The position numbers and the translations under genes are program-made. Positions 32,482-41,734 of a DNA stretch of 49,911 nucleotides are shown here, piece after piece; within the stretch, counting starts at the first letter, position 1, and every line of letters starts with the position of its first letter. The notes beneath the pieces were generated by a model that was not told the origin of the DNA, ran no database searches, and saw only the letters and a program-made list of their open reading frames with translations. The DNA is from a bacterium (GTDB taxonomy: Bacteria > Patescibacteriota > Minisyncoccia > Minisyncoccales > PEYH01). The stretch covers positions 1-49,911 of the forward strand of contig JAGHAC010000046.1 in assembly GCA_021161645.1 (NCBI GenBank), read 5' to 3'.

Positions 32482-32847
32482 ATGAAAAAAATATTATTTA
32501 TAGAAGATGAGGCAACATTACAGAAGACTATAGGAGGCGTTTTAAGAAAAGAAGGATACGATGTTATCAGCGCTCTTGATGGAGAAACGGGTTTAAAGTT
32601 AGCGCAGCAAAAGATTCCAGATTTAATCCTCCTCGATCTTGTTTTGCCTAAGATGCATGGGTTGGATCTCTTAGCAAGGCTAAGAGAGGGTGAGAAAACA
32701 AAAGACATTCCGGTAATAGTGCTTACTAATATAGAGGGTGTTCAAGAAATAGAAAGAGCCATCAGTTTGGGGGCACGGGCATATTTAGTGAAGTCGGATT
32801 ATAAGCTCGATGAAGTCATTAGAAAAATCAAAGAAGCCATTCAATAA
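32482..32847 (+). CDS. Single-domain response regulator of the pilus locus
   Basis: A 121-aa receiver: E8-D9-E10, phosphorylation site D52 in LILLDLVLPKMHG, Thr in VIVLTNIEG and Lys in ARAYLVKSDY. It has no output domain, like the two receivers at 28573 and 28981. It stands between the histidine kinase (9 nt) and pilB (26 nt), so it may act directly on the pilus motor, as PilG/PilH-type receivers do. That is inference. Confidence 0.92.
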   Translation: MKKILFIEDEATLQKTIGGVLRKEGYDVISALDGETGLKLAQQKIPDLILLDLVLPKMHGLDLLARLREGEKTKDIPVIVLTNIEGVQEIERAISLGARAYLVKSDYKLDEVIRKIKEAIQ

Positions 32848-32873
32848 AATTTAAGCAAATCAATTTATTAGAT

Positions 32874-34619
32874 ATGAAGGTTGAAGATCAACAACTTAAG
32901 CTTTTTCTTCTAGACACAAAGCTTGTCAAAGAAGAGGATTTAAAAAAGGCAGAAGAGAAAGCAAAGAAAACAGGTAAAAAACTTGAAGATGTTTTAATTT
33001 TGGAAAAATTAATTTCTCCCGAAGACCTAATTCGTCTAAAAGCATATATTCTAGGAATTCCTTTTATCAGCTTAAAAGATGAGATTATTCCCAAAGAAAT
33101 TTTAGAAATCATTCCGGAGCCTATCGCCAGAGCTCACAATATTATTGCTTTTCGGAAAAAGGGCAGAAATCTGGAAGTGGCCATGCTTGATCCAGAGGAT
33201 CTTCAGACAATTGACTTTATAAAAAAGAAAACAAATCTGAAAATTTTACCCCGGCTTACTGACCCAGGAAGTGTCAAAAATGCTCTTGCTCAGTATAAAA
33301 AAACTCTTAGCGCAGAATTCGGCAGGATTATTCAGAAAGAGGCACAAGGTATTAAAACAATCGGAACAAAAACAGAAGAACAGGACAATTTAGAAAAAAT
33401 TGCCCAGGAGGTTCCTATAATGAAGATAGTTGACACTTTGCTTCAGCATGCAGTTTTAGATCGTGCCTCTGATATTCATATAGAGCCGACAGAGAAAGAG
33501 CTTTTAATAAGATATAGAATAGACGGAATTTTAAGAGAAGTGATGACTCTTCCTAAAAACATTGCTCCGGGTATTGTAGCAAGGATTAAGGTGCTGTCAG
33601 ATCTAAAACTGGACGAACACAGGTTGCCTCAAGACGGAAGATTTAGATTTGAAAGCGGGGGAAATAAATTTTCTGTGAGGGTATCAGTTCTCCCTGTAAT
33701 CAACGGCGAAAAAGTAGTAATGAGAATTCTTCCAGAGGAAGCAAAGGGTTATAACTTGGAAACACTGGGATTAAGAGGTAGAGACCTAGAGGAGGTTCAA
33801 ATGGCTTTGCGAAAACCTACGGGAATGATTTTGGTCACTGGTCCTACCGGCTCAGGGAAAACTACTACTTTGTATTCGATGATAGAAATTCTTAATACAC
33901 CCGAGGTGAATATTTCTACTATTGAAGACCCGGTAGAATATAGAATGCCCCGCGTTAATCAGACCCAAGTTAAACCCGAAATCGGATTGACTTTTGCAAA
34001 CGGTTTAAGATCTCTTTTAAGGCAGGACCCTGATATTATCATGGTCGGAGAGATAAGAGATAACGAGACAGCTTCTTTAGCAGTAAATGCTGCCCTTACC
34101 GGACATCTTGTTCTTTCCACTCTTCATACCAATAGCGCTGCCGGAGCAATCCCAAGATTGATAGACATGAAAGTAGAACCCTTCTTAATTGCCTCAACTC
34201 TTAATATAGTTATTGCTCAAAGGCTGGTAAGAAGGCTTTGCGAAGAAAAAGAAGAGTATTGCCTGGATAGCGCAGCTGTAAAAAGAATTGCAAAGTATTG
34301 TGATTTAGAAAGAATTAAAAAGATCTTAAAAGAAGAAGGATTGATAAAGGGGCACAATAAAACAATCCGCGATATTAAATTTTACAAACCAAAACCAACA
34401 AAAAGTTGTGAGGAGGGATACAAAGGCAGAATAGGCATCTTTGAAGTTTTGTCGGTTACGGAGACAATAAAGAAATTAATTACCCAGGAAGTGAGCGATG
34501 AAGAAATTCAAAAACAAGCATTAAAGGAGGGAATGAGAACAATGGTAGAAGATGGATTTGTAAAGGCGGCTCAGGGAATTACTTCTATAGAAGAGGTCTT
34601 AAGAGTAATAATTGAGTAA
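32874..34619 (+). CDS. pilB: Type IV pilus assembly ATPase PilB
   Basis: PilB is the hexameric ATPase that powers pilin polymerisation. The 581-aa protein has an N-terminal MshEN domain (about 1-150), then SDIHIEPTEKELLIRYRIDGILREV, Walker A GPTGSGKTTTLYS, Asp box STIEDPVEYRM, Walker B LRQDPDIIMVGEIRD, and His box ALTGHLVLSTLHTNSAAGA. The Cys zinc site is altered: an LCEEKEEYC stretch and SCEEGYKGRIG replace the usual CxxC pairs. It is followed by pilC after 2 nt. Confidence 0.95.
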   Translation: MKVEDQQLKLFLLDTKLVKEEDLKKAEEKAKKTGKKLEDVLILEKLISPEDLIRLKAYILGIPFISLKDEIIPKEILEIIPEPIARAHNIIAFRKKGRNLEVAMLDPEDLQTIDFIKKKTNLKILPRLTDPGSVKNALAQYKKTLSAEFGRIIQKEAQGIKTIGTKTEEQDNLEKIAQEVPIMKIVDTLLQHAVLDRASDIHIEPTEKELLIRYRIDGILREVMTLPKNIAPGIVARIKVLSDLKLDEHRLPQDGRFRFESGGNKFSVRVSVLPVINGEKVVMRILPEEAKGYNLETLGLRGRDLEEVQMALRKPTGMILVTGPTGSGKTTTLYSMIEILNTPEVNISTIEDPVEYRMPRVNQTQVKPEIGLTFANGLRSLLRQDPDIIMVGEIRDNETASLAVNAALTGHLVLSTLHTNSAAGAIPRLIDMKVEPFLIASTLNIVIAQRLVRRLCEEKEEYCLDSAAVKRIAKYCDLERIKKILKEEGLIKGHNKTIRDIKFYKPKPTKSCEEGYKGRIGIFEVLSVTETIKKLITQEVSDEEIQKQALKEGMRTMVEDGFVKAAQGITSIEEVLRVIIE

Positions 34620-34621
34620 TT

Positions 34622-35824
34622 ATGGCTATTTATCGTTATTTGGCAAAAAACAAAGAAGGAGAAACGATTTCTGGAAGAAAAGAGGCGGTTAGTATAAGAG
34701 ATTTGGCTCAGAAACTTTCGAATCAAGGTTTTTTATTAATTTCAGCTTCTTTAGATAGAAAAAAGCAAGGTTTTTTAAATTTAAAGAGGGTTTCTTTAAA
34801 AGAAAAAATGATGGCTATCAGGAATTTACAAGTGATGCTTGCGGCTGGTGTTTCACTTCCAAAATCTTTAGATGTGTTAACCTCCCAGAGCAGAAACAAA
34901 TATTTTCAAAAAATCCTTCAGGAAATTAAAGAAAAAATTATTCAAGGCAACTCTTTTTCAGAAGCTCTTGCCGAATATCCAAGAGTCTTCCCCAAAATTT
35001 TCTCAAGTATGATAAAAGTAGGAGAAAAAACCGGAAGCATGCCAGATGTTTTAAATACGCTTGCCTCTCACTTGGAAAAAGATTTCAGATTGAGGTCAAA
35101 AGTGAAGGGAGCTCTAATGTATCCTATGATAGTAGTAATTGCTATGATTTTGATCGGAGTTGTGATGTTGGTTTTAGTTGTTCCAAAACTAAGTGAAGCG
35201 TTTAAGTCTTTAAACATAGAACTCCCTAAAACTACAAGATTAATAATGAATTTAGGGAATTATTTCAAGGATTATTGGTACCTGTTGTTGGCTGTTCCGC
35301 TTTTGATCGCTGGCTTTATTATTCTTCTAAAAAGAAGCCCCAAATTTAAAAATAGTTGGGATAGATTTGTTTTTAAAATACCATTTGTTTCGAGTTTAAT
35401 TAAAAAGATTAATACTGCATATAGTGCTAGGACTTTGAGCTCCCTGATTTCTGGGGGCGTATCTATCGTAGAGGCTTTACAAATTACTTCGGAGACAGTC
35501 TCCAATGAAAAATTTAGGGAGGTTTTAATAAGAGCCTCGAAAGAAGTAAAGAAAGGGGAAAAACTTTCCTCGATAATTGCTCAATTCCCAGAGGTTTATC
35601 CTCCGGTATTTGTTCAAATGCTAGAGGTGGGAGAAGAGACAGGGCAAACCTCCAAAGTTTTACTAAGATTGGCGGAATTTTTTGATGAAGAAGTAACGAG
35701 TGTAACGCAGAATTTAGCTTCTATTATTGAACCAATTCTTCTACTTGTTATTGGAGGAATTATTGCTCTGTTTGCGGTTTCAATGATAAAACCAATCTAT
35801 TCAATGATTGGCACAATGCACTAA
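34622..35824 (+). CDS. pilC: Type IV pilus inner-membrane platform protein PilC
   Basis: PilC (GspF family) is the inner-membrane platform on which PilB acts. The 400-aa protein has two cytoplasmic GspF domains, beginning near residues 65 and 270 (MMAIRNLQVMLAAGVSLPKSLDVL and YSARTLSSLISGGVSIVEALQI), and three membrane helices (about 168-190, 215-235 and 368-392). FPEVYPPVFVQMLEVGEETGQ is a family hallmark. Length is normal and gene order pilB-pilC is conserved. Confidence 0.95.
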   Translation: MAIYRYLAKNKEGETISGRKEAVSIRDLAQKLSNQGFLLISASLDRKKQGFLNLKRVSLKEKMMAIRNLQVMLAAGVSLPKSLDVLTSQSRNKYFQKILQEIKEKIIQGNSFSEALAEYPRVFPKIFSSMIKVGEKTGSMPDVLNTLASHLEKDFRLRSKVKGALMYPMIVVIAMILIGVVMLVLVVPKLSEAFKSLNIELPKTTRLIMNLGNYFKDYWYLLLAVPLLIAGFIILLKRSPKFKNSWDRFVFKIPFVSSLIKKINTAYSARTLSSLISGGVSIVEALQITSETVSNEKFREVLIRASKEVKKGEKLSSIIAQFPEVYPPVFVQMLEVGEETGQTSKVLLRLAEFFDEEVTSVTQNLASIIEPILLLVIGGIIALFAVSMIKPIYSMIGTMH

Positions 35825-35835
35825 AATCTTTAAAA

Positions 35836-37170
35836 ATGTTAAATTTTTGCCGCAATCAAAAAGGAATGAGCTTGCTAGAAAGCATTATAGGAATTGGTTT
35901 GATCGGGATTGTCTTTTGGGGAGTTATAGGGATGTATATTTTGAGCGTAAAAGTAGTTGCTCAATCTAAATTAAGATCAACGGCAATTTTTCTAGCAAAT
36001 CAAAAGATTGAAGAAATCCGAAGTTTATCTTATGAAAATATAGGAACAATAGGCGGAGTACCTTCTGGATCAGTGTCTCAGGAAGAAACTAAGACTTATA
36101 ATGGCGGGGAGTTTACTATAAAAACTACTATAGTGTATGTTGATGATCCCTCTGATGGAGCATTGCCTGATGATTCTGTTCCTACGGATTATAAAAAAGC
36201 AGAAGTAAGAGTTTCGTGGGCAGGGGAAAATTCAGGAGAAGTTTTGTTTACTACAGATATTGTTCCCAATACTGTAGAAGAGAGCGTTGGGGGAGGAATT
36301 CTTTCTATTAGCGTAAAAGACGCAGATATCCAAGGTGTCTCTAATGCCGAAGTTCATATATATAATGATCAGGTGAGTCCTATTATAGACGCTAATTACT
36401 TAACTAATAGCCAAGGAAACCTAGTTCTTTTGGGTTTGCCTGAAAGCACTGAAAGTTATCAGATTACCGTTAGCAAAACGGGCTACAGTATAGATCGAAC
36501 ATACGGAGAAGATGAGGTTGCTACTCCTCTTAAGCCTCATGCAAGCGTTTTCAATAATCAGACCACAGAAATAGGCTTTGAAATAGATTTATTAGGGACA
36601 ATGAATATTAGTACTACAGGATCTGAGGAGAACGGATATCCTCCTGTTGGTAATATTCAATTCCGACTGAGAGGAGAAAAGATTATAGGTACAGATGCTT
36701 TTGGAGATCCTGTATACAAGACAGATGAAATTTTACAAACCGACAGTTCAGGTTCGCTAGAAATCGCGGATTTAGAATGGGACTCTTATGATTTTTCCAT
36801 ACTTTCGCCTGAAGGCCTTAATCTTATAGGAATAGAGTCGCCTTTGGGGACAGCTACGACACAACCTATAGATTTATTGCCCGGAGAGACAAAAGATATA
36901 CGACTTATTCTAGGGGCGCAGAATTCTTGCTTGCTAAAAGTTTACGATGCGTCTACGAACGATCCACTTTTTTCTGCCTCAGTTCGTCTTTACGACAGCA
37001 CAGAATACGACCAAACTATACCTACAAATTCCCAAGGAGAAAGCCTTTTTATACCTTTGGAAGAAGGAGACTATACTCTAGAAATTCAGATGGACGGATA
37101 TATCTCTTATACGGAAAGCTTTTATATTTCCGGAGAAGTAACAAAAGAAATTTATTTATCCCCCATATGA
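35836..37170 (+). CDS. Prepilin-like protein with large beta-domain (carboxypeptidase-regulatory-like repeats)
   Basis: The N-terminus NQKGMSLLESIIGIGLIG is a class III prepilin signal: cleavage after Gly, Glu at +5, then a hydrophobic helix (about residues 9-34). The mature protein of about 430 residues is unusually long for a minor pilin and consists of beta-sandwich segments similar to carboxypeptidase-regulatory-like repeats: GGILSISVKDADIQGVSNAEVHIYN (about 153-177), GTMNISTTG (about 253), and CLLKVYDASTNDPLFSASVRLYD (about 363-385), each followed by a G-[DSF]-Y-type strand. It likely sits at the pilus tip or surface. Its stop overlaps the next start (ATGA). Confidence 0.85.
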   Translation: MLNFCRNQKGMSLLESIIGIGLIGIVFWGVIGMYILSVKVVAQSKLRSTAIFLANQKIEEIRSLSYENIGTIGGVPSGSVSQEETKTYNGGEFTIKTTIVYVDDPSDGALPDDSVPTDYKKAEVRVSWAGENSGEVLFTTDIVPNTVEESVGGGILSISVKDADIQGVSNAEVHIYNDQVSPIIDANYLTNSQGNLVLLGLPESTESYQITVSKTGYSIDRTYGEDEVATPLKPHASVFNNQTTEIGFEIDLLGTMNISTTGSEENGYPPVGNIQFRLRGEKIIGTDAFGDPVYKTDEILQTDSSGSLEIADLEWDSYDFSILSPEGLNLIGIESPLGTATTQPIDLLPGETKDIRLILGAQNSCLLKVYDASTNDPLFSASVRLYDSTEYDQTIPTNSQGESLFIPLEEGDYTLEIQMDGYISYTESFYISGEVTKEIYLSPI

Positions 37171-37757
37171 TTAACAAGAAAACAGGAGGTTTTACCTTAA
37201 TTGAGACAGGATTGGCAATTCTAATTTTTCTCTTGGGGGTAACAACGATTTTTAGGTTGGTAGAATTTGGATATTTTGGTAAGGATTATACTTTTCAGCA
37301 AGCATTAAGTATTGAGGAGGCGCAAAGAGGTATAGAAACAATGGTTAAGGAAATCCGAGAAGCTCGGGGTGGAGAAGATGGATCTTTTTCAATTGTTCAA
37401 GCTGAAGGTTTTGAATTTTCTTTTTTCTCCGACATAGATAATGATGGAGAAACAGAGAAAATAAGATATTTTTTAGAAGGAACTGATTTTAAAAAGGGAA
37501 TTATTGAACCGCGATGTTGCCCGGTTAGTTATCCCAGCAGTTCGGAGCGAGTAATTACTTTAACTCAGTACGTAAGGAACTCTCCCCCAATATTTCGTTA
37601 TTTTGATAAAGATGGAAACGAACTTGGTCCCCCCGCTAATCTTAAAGACACTAGAAGAATGAGAGTATATCTAGTGGTTAATGTTAATCCTGCTCGCCCA
37701 CCCCAAAATTTTGTGTTAGAAACAGATGTTTTATTAAGAAACCTAAAAGAAGATTAG
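37167..37757 (+). CDS. Minor prepilin, PulJ/PilW-like
   Basis: The class III prepilin signal is KKTGGFTLIETGLAILIFLLG (G/F cleavage, Glu at +5) with the hydrophobic helix at about residues 8-32, then EEAQRGIETMVKEIREARGG, a helical stretch seen in PulJ/GspJ and PilW-like pseudopilins. The 196-aa length fits. The start is the ATG at 37167, which overlaps the previous stop by 4 nt; longer extension into the upstream gene would put the signal in the middle and is rejected. The C-terminal half contains DIDNDGETEKIRY, a possible Ca-binding or structural loop. Confidence 0.88.
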   Translation: MINKKTGGFTLIETGLAILIFLLGVTTIFRLVEFGYFGKDYTFQQALSIEEAQRGIETMVKEIREARGGEDGSFSIVQAEGFEFSFFSDIDNDGETEKIRYFLEGTDFKKGIIEPRCCPVSYPSSSERVITLTQYVRNSPPIFRYFDKDGNELGPPANLKDTRRMRVYLVVNVNPARPPQNFVLETDVLLRNLKED

Positions 37758-37761
37758 TTCT

Positions 37762-39135
37762 ATGAAAAAAGTCGGTTCTCAAAAAGGTTCTTTGGTCATT
37801 TTTGTTCTTATCTTTGGAGGAGTGTTTTTGATATCTTTTGGGGGAATATTAAGTTTCCTTTTGCTTCAATATAAGTTCTCTTTAGAAAAAGCAGCGTATG
37901 AAGAAAGCCTTCATATTGCAGAAGCAGGGATAGATTTTGCTAAATGGCATATCAATCATTGGCCCGACGATTTTTCTTTTTCAGGAACCTATAATTATAA
38001 GAACGCTTCGGGCGATACGATAGGTTATTATCAGCTATCGATAGAAGAAGAAACGGCATGCAGTCCAGGTATTAAAATTATTTCCACTGGATGGACTAAC
38101 GATTTTCCTAACAAAAAGAGATCTATTAAAATTACTTTGATGAAAACCAGTATAGCTTCTTACGCCTTTCTAAGCAATTCTAATATTTGGTTTGGAGAAA
38201 ATGAGACAGTGAAAGGACCATTTCATTCGAATGGTGGGATAAGAATGGATGGTAGTCAAAATGCTCTTTCTACTTCAGCCAAAGATACATATCTTTGTGG
38301 AGAAGAGCATGGTTGTTCTCCTCCTCAAGAGAAGCCTGGAATTTGGGGAGAGGGAGATGGGCAAGATCTGGGATTGTGGAAATTTCCAGTAAGCTCGATT
38401 GATTTTGATTCGATTTCAAACGATCTGGCTTATTTAAAAGACGAAGCCCAAACTAAAGGAATTTATCTTCCCAATCAAGGTTTGGGCTATTATCTGCACT
38501 TTAATTCGGACGGCACCATTGATGTTTATAAAATAAAAAAGCTTAAACAAAAAGTTTGGGGTTATAATGGTGATGATTGGGTATACGAAGCCAATGATTT
38601 TGACACAATTGAACTTTACACAACTTATAATTTACCATTAAACTGCGGACCTATATTTATAGAAGACAATGTTTGGATCGACGGCACAGTTAATGGTAGA
38701 GCAACAGTTGTAGCAGCCAAACTTCCCGAAACTCCGAACACAATGAAAAAAATTATAATTAATGGTAATATAGATTATGAGGGGGTAAATTCAGTTTTGG
38801 GTTTAATTGCACAAAAGGATATTATTATTCCTCTTTATGCGCCGGACGATTTAACGGTAAAAGCGGCAATGATGGCACAGAACGGAAGAATTATTAGATA
38901 TTATTATCCTTGGTGGTATGCTCCTTATAATTTAAGAAATTCTATTAGCATAGAAGGATCTATTGTTACCAATAAAATTTGGACTTTTACTTGGGTTGAT
39001 GAAGAAGAAGAGGTAATATCCGGCTACAAAAATACAGAGATGTCTTATAGGGCAAGCCTTACATATAACCCACCTCCCTATTTTCCTGCGATAGGTGATT
39101 ATAGGGTGCTAAAATGGGAAGAAATAAAAAAGTGA
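37762..39135 (+). CDS. PilX-like pilus assembly protein
   Basis: The N-terminus (SQKGSLVIFVLIFGGVFLISFGGILSFLLLQYKFSLEKAAYEESLHIAEAGIDFAKW, residues 6-62) has the PilX-N pattern: a polar QKGS start, long membrane helix, then a helix with AEAGI. It lacks the Glu+5 of a classical prepilin. The remaining 390 residues are beta-rich with no recognised enzyme motifs: FGENETVKGPFHSNGGI, GPIFIEDNVWIDGTVNGRATVVA and GLIAQKDIIIP resemble the turns of a right-handed beta structure as in polymer-forming cell-surface proteins. It is encoded within the pilus locus, 4 nt after the minor prepilin gene. Confidence 0.78.
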   Translation: MKKVGSQKGSLVIFVLIFGGVFLISFGGILSFLLLQYKFSLEKAAYEESLHIAEAGIDFAKWHINHWPDDFSFSGTYNYKNASGDTIGYYQLSIEEETACSPGIKIISTGWTNDFPNKKRSIKITLMKTSIASYAFLSNSNIWFGENETVKGPFHSNGGIRMDGSQNALSTSAKDTYLCGEEHGCSPPQEKPGIWGEGDGQDLGLWKFPVSSIDFDSISNDLAYLKDEAQTKGIYLPNQGLGYYLHFNSDGTIDVYKIKKLKQKVWGYNGDDWVYEANDFDTIELYTTYNLPLNCGPIFIEDNVWIDGTVNGRATVVAAKLPETPNTMKKIIINGNIDYEGVNSVLGLIAQKDIIIPLYAPDDLTVKAAMMAQNGRIIRYYYPWWYAPYNLRNSISIEGSIVTNKIWTFTWVDEEEEVISGYKNTEMSYRASLTYNPPPYFPAIGDYRVLKWEEIKK

Positions 39136-39155
39136 GCATAAATTTTTAAAAGTAT

Positions 39156-40118
39156 ATGTCAAAAAAACATTTTTTTCTCATATTTTTTGGATTAACGATT
39201 CTTTTGCCATTGGTAATTTATTCTTATTTTTTGACGCCCCCTTCTGTTCAAGAAGCAAGAATTAATACCAGCATTCAATACCAAGGAGCAACAGAAGGCC
39301 AGTATTCTGACTATGTTACTCTTTCTGGGCAGCTGACAGAACAAGAAAGCGGTAATGCTTTATCGGGAAAAACAATAAAGTTTGTTTTAGGTACTCAAGA
39401 AGTAAGCGCAACAACAAATAGCCAAGGGATAGCTCAAACTACCATGAAACTTAGTCAAAATCCAGGCAATTACAATCTTTTAACTATTTTTGAGGGAGAT
39501 GATATCTATTATGGTTCCTCTGATACGATCCAATTTCAAATTAAGAAAGAAGACACTTCTATTTCTTATACAGGACCTCTTTCCGGTACAGAAGATTCTA
39601 CGATAACGTTAAGTGCTACGCTCTCAGAAATTGATGATGAAGTCGGGAATCTTTCTGGTAAGAATATCAAATTCAAACTGGGACCTCTTCAAACAAGCGC
39701 CACAACTAATTCTTCAGGGAAAGCAAGTACAACCTTAAGACTTGATGTTTCTCCCGGAACTTATACTCTTAAAACAGAATTTCTGGGAGACGGTTATTAT
39801 TTGTCTTCCAACGCTAGCCGCAACTTTACAGTTAAGGAAAAATGTGGGCATTGTGGTGGAGGCGGAGGCGGCGGAGGAGGATGTTTTATTGCCACCGCTG
39901 CTTACGGTTCCCCATTAGAACAAGATGTGGTAATTTTACGAAAATTTCGAGATGAATATTTAGAAAAAACACCAGTGGGGAGAGGGTTAGTAGATTTATA
40001 TTATAAATACAGTCCCCCAGTGGCCAAAAGAATTGCCCAAAATTCTTTTCTTAAAAAGACAACAAGAATAGCCTTAAAGCCAGCAATTCAAATCGTAAAG
40101 AAAAAATTTTTTAAGTAA
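39156..40118 (+). CDS. Surface protein with two Ig-like repeats and a CFI-box C-terminus
   Basis: A signal anchor (residues 1-30) is followed by two tandem Ig-like repeats of about 95 residues (35-130 and 132-226), which share TSI-Y-G, ALSGKTIKFVLG/NLSGKNIKFKLG, SATTNSxG, YG/YLSS. Next comes a Gly9 run after CGHCG, then a CFI-box (CFIATAAYGSPLE) and a basic, helical C-terminal tail of about 70 residues that matches the CFI-box-CTERM type domain common in CPR and other bacteria and thought to be a surface-anchoring/sorting-related end. It lies between the PilX-like gene and pilM and may decorate the cell or pilus surface. Confidence 0.82.
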   Translation: MSKKHFFLIFFGLTILLPLVIYSYFLTPPSVQEARINTSIQYQGATEGQYSDYVTLSGQLTEQESGNALSGKTIKFVLGTQEVSATTNSQGIAQTTMKLSQNPGNYNLLTIFEGDDIYYGSSDTIQFQIKKEDTSISYTGPLSGTEDSTITLSATLSEIDDEVGNLSGKNIKFKLGPLQTSATTNSSGKASTTLRLDVSPGTYTLKTEFLGDGYYLSSNASRNFTVKEKCGHCGGGGGGGGGCFIATAAYGSPLEQDVVILRKFRDEYLEKTPVGRGLVDLYYKYSPPVAKRIAQNSFLKKTTRIALKPAIQIVKKKFFK

Positions 40119-40119
40119 A

Positions 40120-41214
40120 ATGCTAGTTAATATATTAAATCTTAAAATAAAAAGCTTTGGGCTGGATATTTCGGACAGATCTCTAAAGATTGCCCAAATC
40201 GAAAAAAGAAGAAAAAAGAATATGCTTGTTAGTTTTGGTCGTGTTGATGTACCTCCAGGCATTATTAAAGCAGGAGAAATCAAAGAGCCAGAAAAACTTT
40301 CTCTTTTAATAAAGAAGCTAATAAGAAACGCGAAAGGAAAAAAGATATCTTTTCCTTATGTTGTTGCTTGTCTGCCGGAAGAAAAAACTTTCTCCCAAAT
40401 AATCTCTTTACCTAAGATGACAGAAGAAGAGGCAAGACAGGCAATTCGTTTTGAGGCAGAAAAATACATCCCCTATTCGGTTGAAGACGTGTATCTTGAT
40501 TGCCAGCAGGTAATAATAGAAAACCCTCAAAAAGATAAAATATATGTATTACTTGTTGCGCTACCAAAAAAAATTGTTGACAGATGTATAAAATCTTTGA
40601 AATTGGCAGATTTAAAACCCATATCGCTGGAAGTCGAATCACAGTCAACCGTCAGAGCTATTTTAGATCAAAAGAAAGACAGATTTCCTCCCTCTCTTAT
40701 TTTAGACATAGGAGCTACCCGAACAGGTTTTATGATATTTTCTGGTACTTCTTTAAGGTTTACTACTTCTATTCCTGTTTCCTCTGGAAGTCTCACAAAG
40801 TCTATAAGTAAGACTCTAAAAATTGATTTTCAAAAAGCAGAAGAGATGAAAATAAAATACGGCATTTCAAAGAGGACTAAAAAAGCACGAAAGGTTTTTG
40901 AGGCAATTATTCCTCCGCTCACCGATCTTGTAGAGCAGATTAAAAAATATATAGAGTACTATCATACAAGGGCTCAAAAAGATCCAAGTTTTGTAGATGG
41001 AATTAAAATAGAGAAGATAATTCTAACGGGGGGAGGAGCTAAAATGAAAGGTTTAAAAGAATTTTTTCAAGAAGAATTTGGCTTGCCCACATATCTAGCA
41101 GATCCTCTAATTAATGTTGAAGCTTTAAGTAACTTTCCCAAAAATCAAGCATTAGAATATGCCAATGCCATAGGATTAGCATTAAGAGCAGTGCAGGAAA
41201 ATGAATTATATTAA
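40120..41214 (+). CDS. pilM: Type IV pilus assembly protein PilM
   Basis: PilM is an actin-like (FtsA-fold) cytoplasmic protein that binds PilN and couples the inner-membrane complex to the machine. The 364-aa protein has the start GLDISDRSLKIAQIEK (phosphate-1 loop), LPEEKTFSQIISLPKMTEEEARQAIRFEAEKYIPYSVEDVYLDCQ (a PilM signature, about 88-132), the phosphate-2 type LILDIGATRTGFMIF and the adenosine-binding IILTGGGAKMKGL. It overlaps pilN by 14 nt. Confidence 0.95.
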   Translation: MLVNILNLKIKSFGLDISDRSLKIAQIEKRRKKNMLVSFGRVDVPPGIIKAGEIKEPEKLSLLIKKLIRNAKGKKISFPYVVACLPEEKTFSQIISLPKMTEEEARQAIRFEAEKYIPYSVEDVYLDCQQVIIENPQKDKIYVLLVALPKKIVDRCIKSLKLADLKPISLEVESQSTVRAILDQKKDRFPPSLILDIGATRTGFMIFSGTSLRFTTSIPVSSGSLTKSISKTLKIDFQKAEEMKIKYGISKRTKKARKVFEAIIPPLTDLVEQIKKYIEYYHTRAQKDPSFVDGIKIEKIILTGGGAKMKGLKEFFQEEFGLPTYLADPLINVEALSNFPKNQALEYANAIGLALRAVQENELY

Positions 41215-41734
41215 TTTACTTCCCAAAAGAGAATTACAACAGAGAAGCGAAGAAAAAAAACTACGTTTGATTGTGATAGTTGGGAGCATTTGTTTGTTTT
41301 TGCTGATTTTTTTTCTGCTTTTAGTTTTTGTCTTTAAGATAAAAGCCAGTAATTATTTAGAAGAAGCAAAAATAGAACTAGCAGAAAAGAAGGTAGATCT
41401 TTTTCAGGTAAATCAATTAGAGAAGAAAATTTCCAGACTGAACTCTACCTTCAAAAAGATAAACAAATTTTATCAAAGCCAAATATTTACAACAGAAATT
41501 TTTAAGACCCTGACTTTTTATTTTGAGCCCGGAATGTCAGTTCAGGGCTTTAATTTTAGTCCAGAAACAGGAAAGGGATATCTGCTAGGATACGCTAAAA
41601 GTTTAGAATCTTTAGAGAGATACAGAGACAAATTAAAAGAAAGCACCTCATTCCAAAAGGCAGAAATTGAGATTCTTGGATTTCTTAAAACCAAAGACGT
41701 GACCTTCCGTTTAGATTTTGAATATGGAAAATAG
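41201..41734 (+). CDS. pilN: Type IV pilus assembly protein PilN
   Basis: PilN is a bitopic inner-membrane protein whose short N-terminal tail binds PilM. The tail begins MNYINLLPKRELQQRSEEKK; INLLP is the PilM-binding motif (usual INLLPWR). A membrane helix follows (about 24-47), then a coiled coil (50-95) and a ferredoxin-like periplasmic domain. The 177-aa length is normal. It overlaps pilM by 14 nt and the pilO-like ORF by 11 nt. Confidence 0.92.
   Translation: MNYINLLPKRELQQRSEEKKLRLIVIVGSICLFLLIFFLLLVFVFKIKASNYLEEAKIELAEKKVDLFQVNQLEKKISRLNSTFKKINKFYQSQIFTTEIFKTLTFYFEPGMSVQGFNFSPETGKGYLLGYAKSLESLERYRDKLKESTSFQKAEIEILGFLKTKDVTFRLDFEYGK

Noticed and set aside
36927..37166. Upstream extension of the minor prepilin frame into the preceding gene
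   Set aside because: The prepilin signal must be near the N-terminus, and ATG 37167 overlaps the previous stop in the ATGA style common here.
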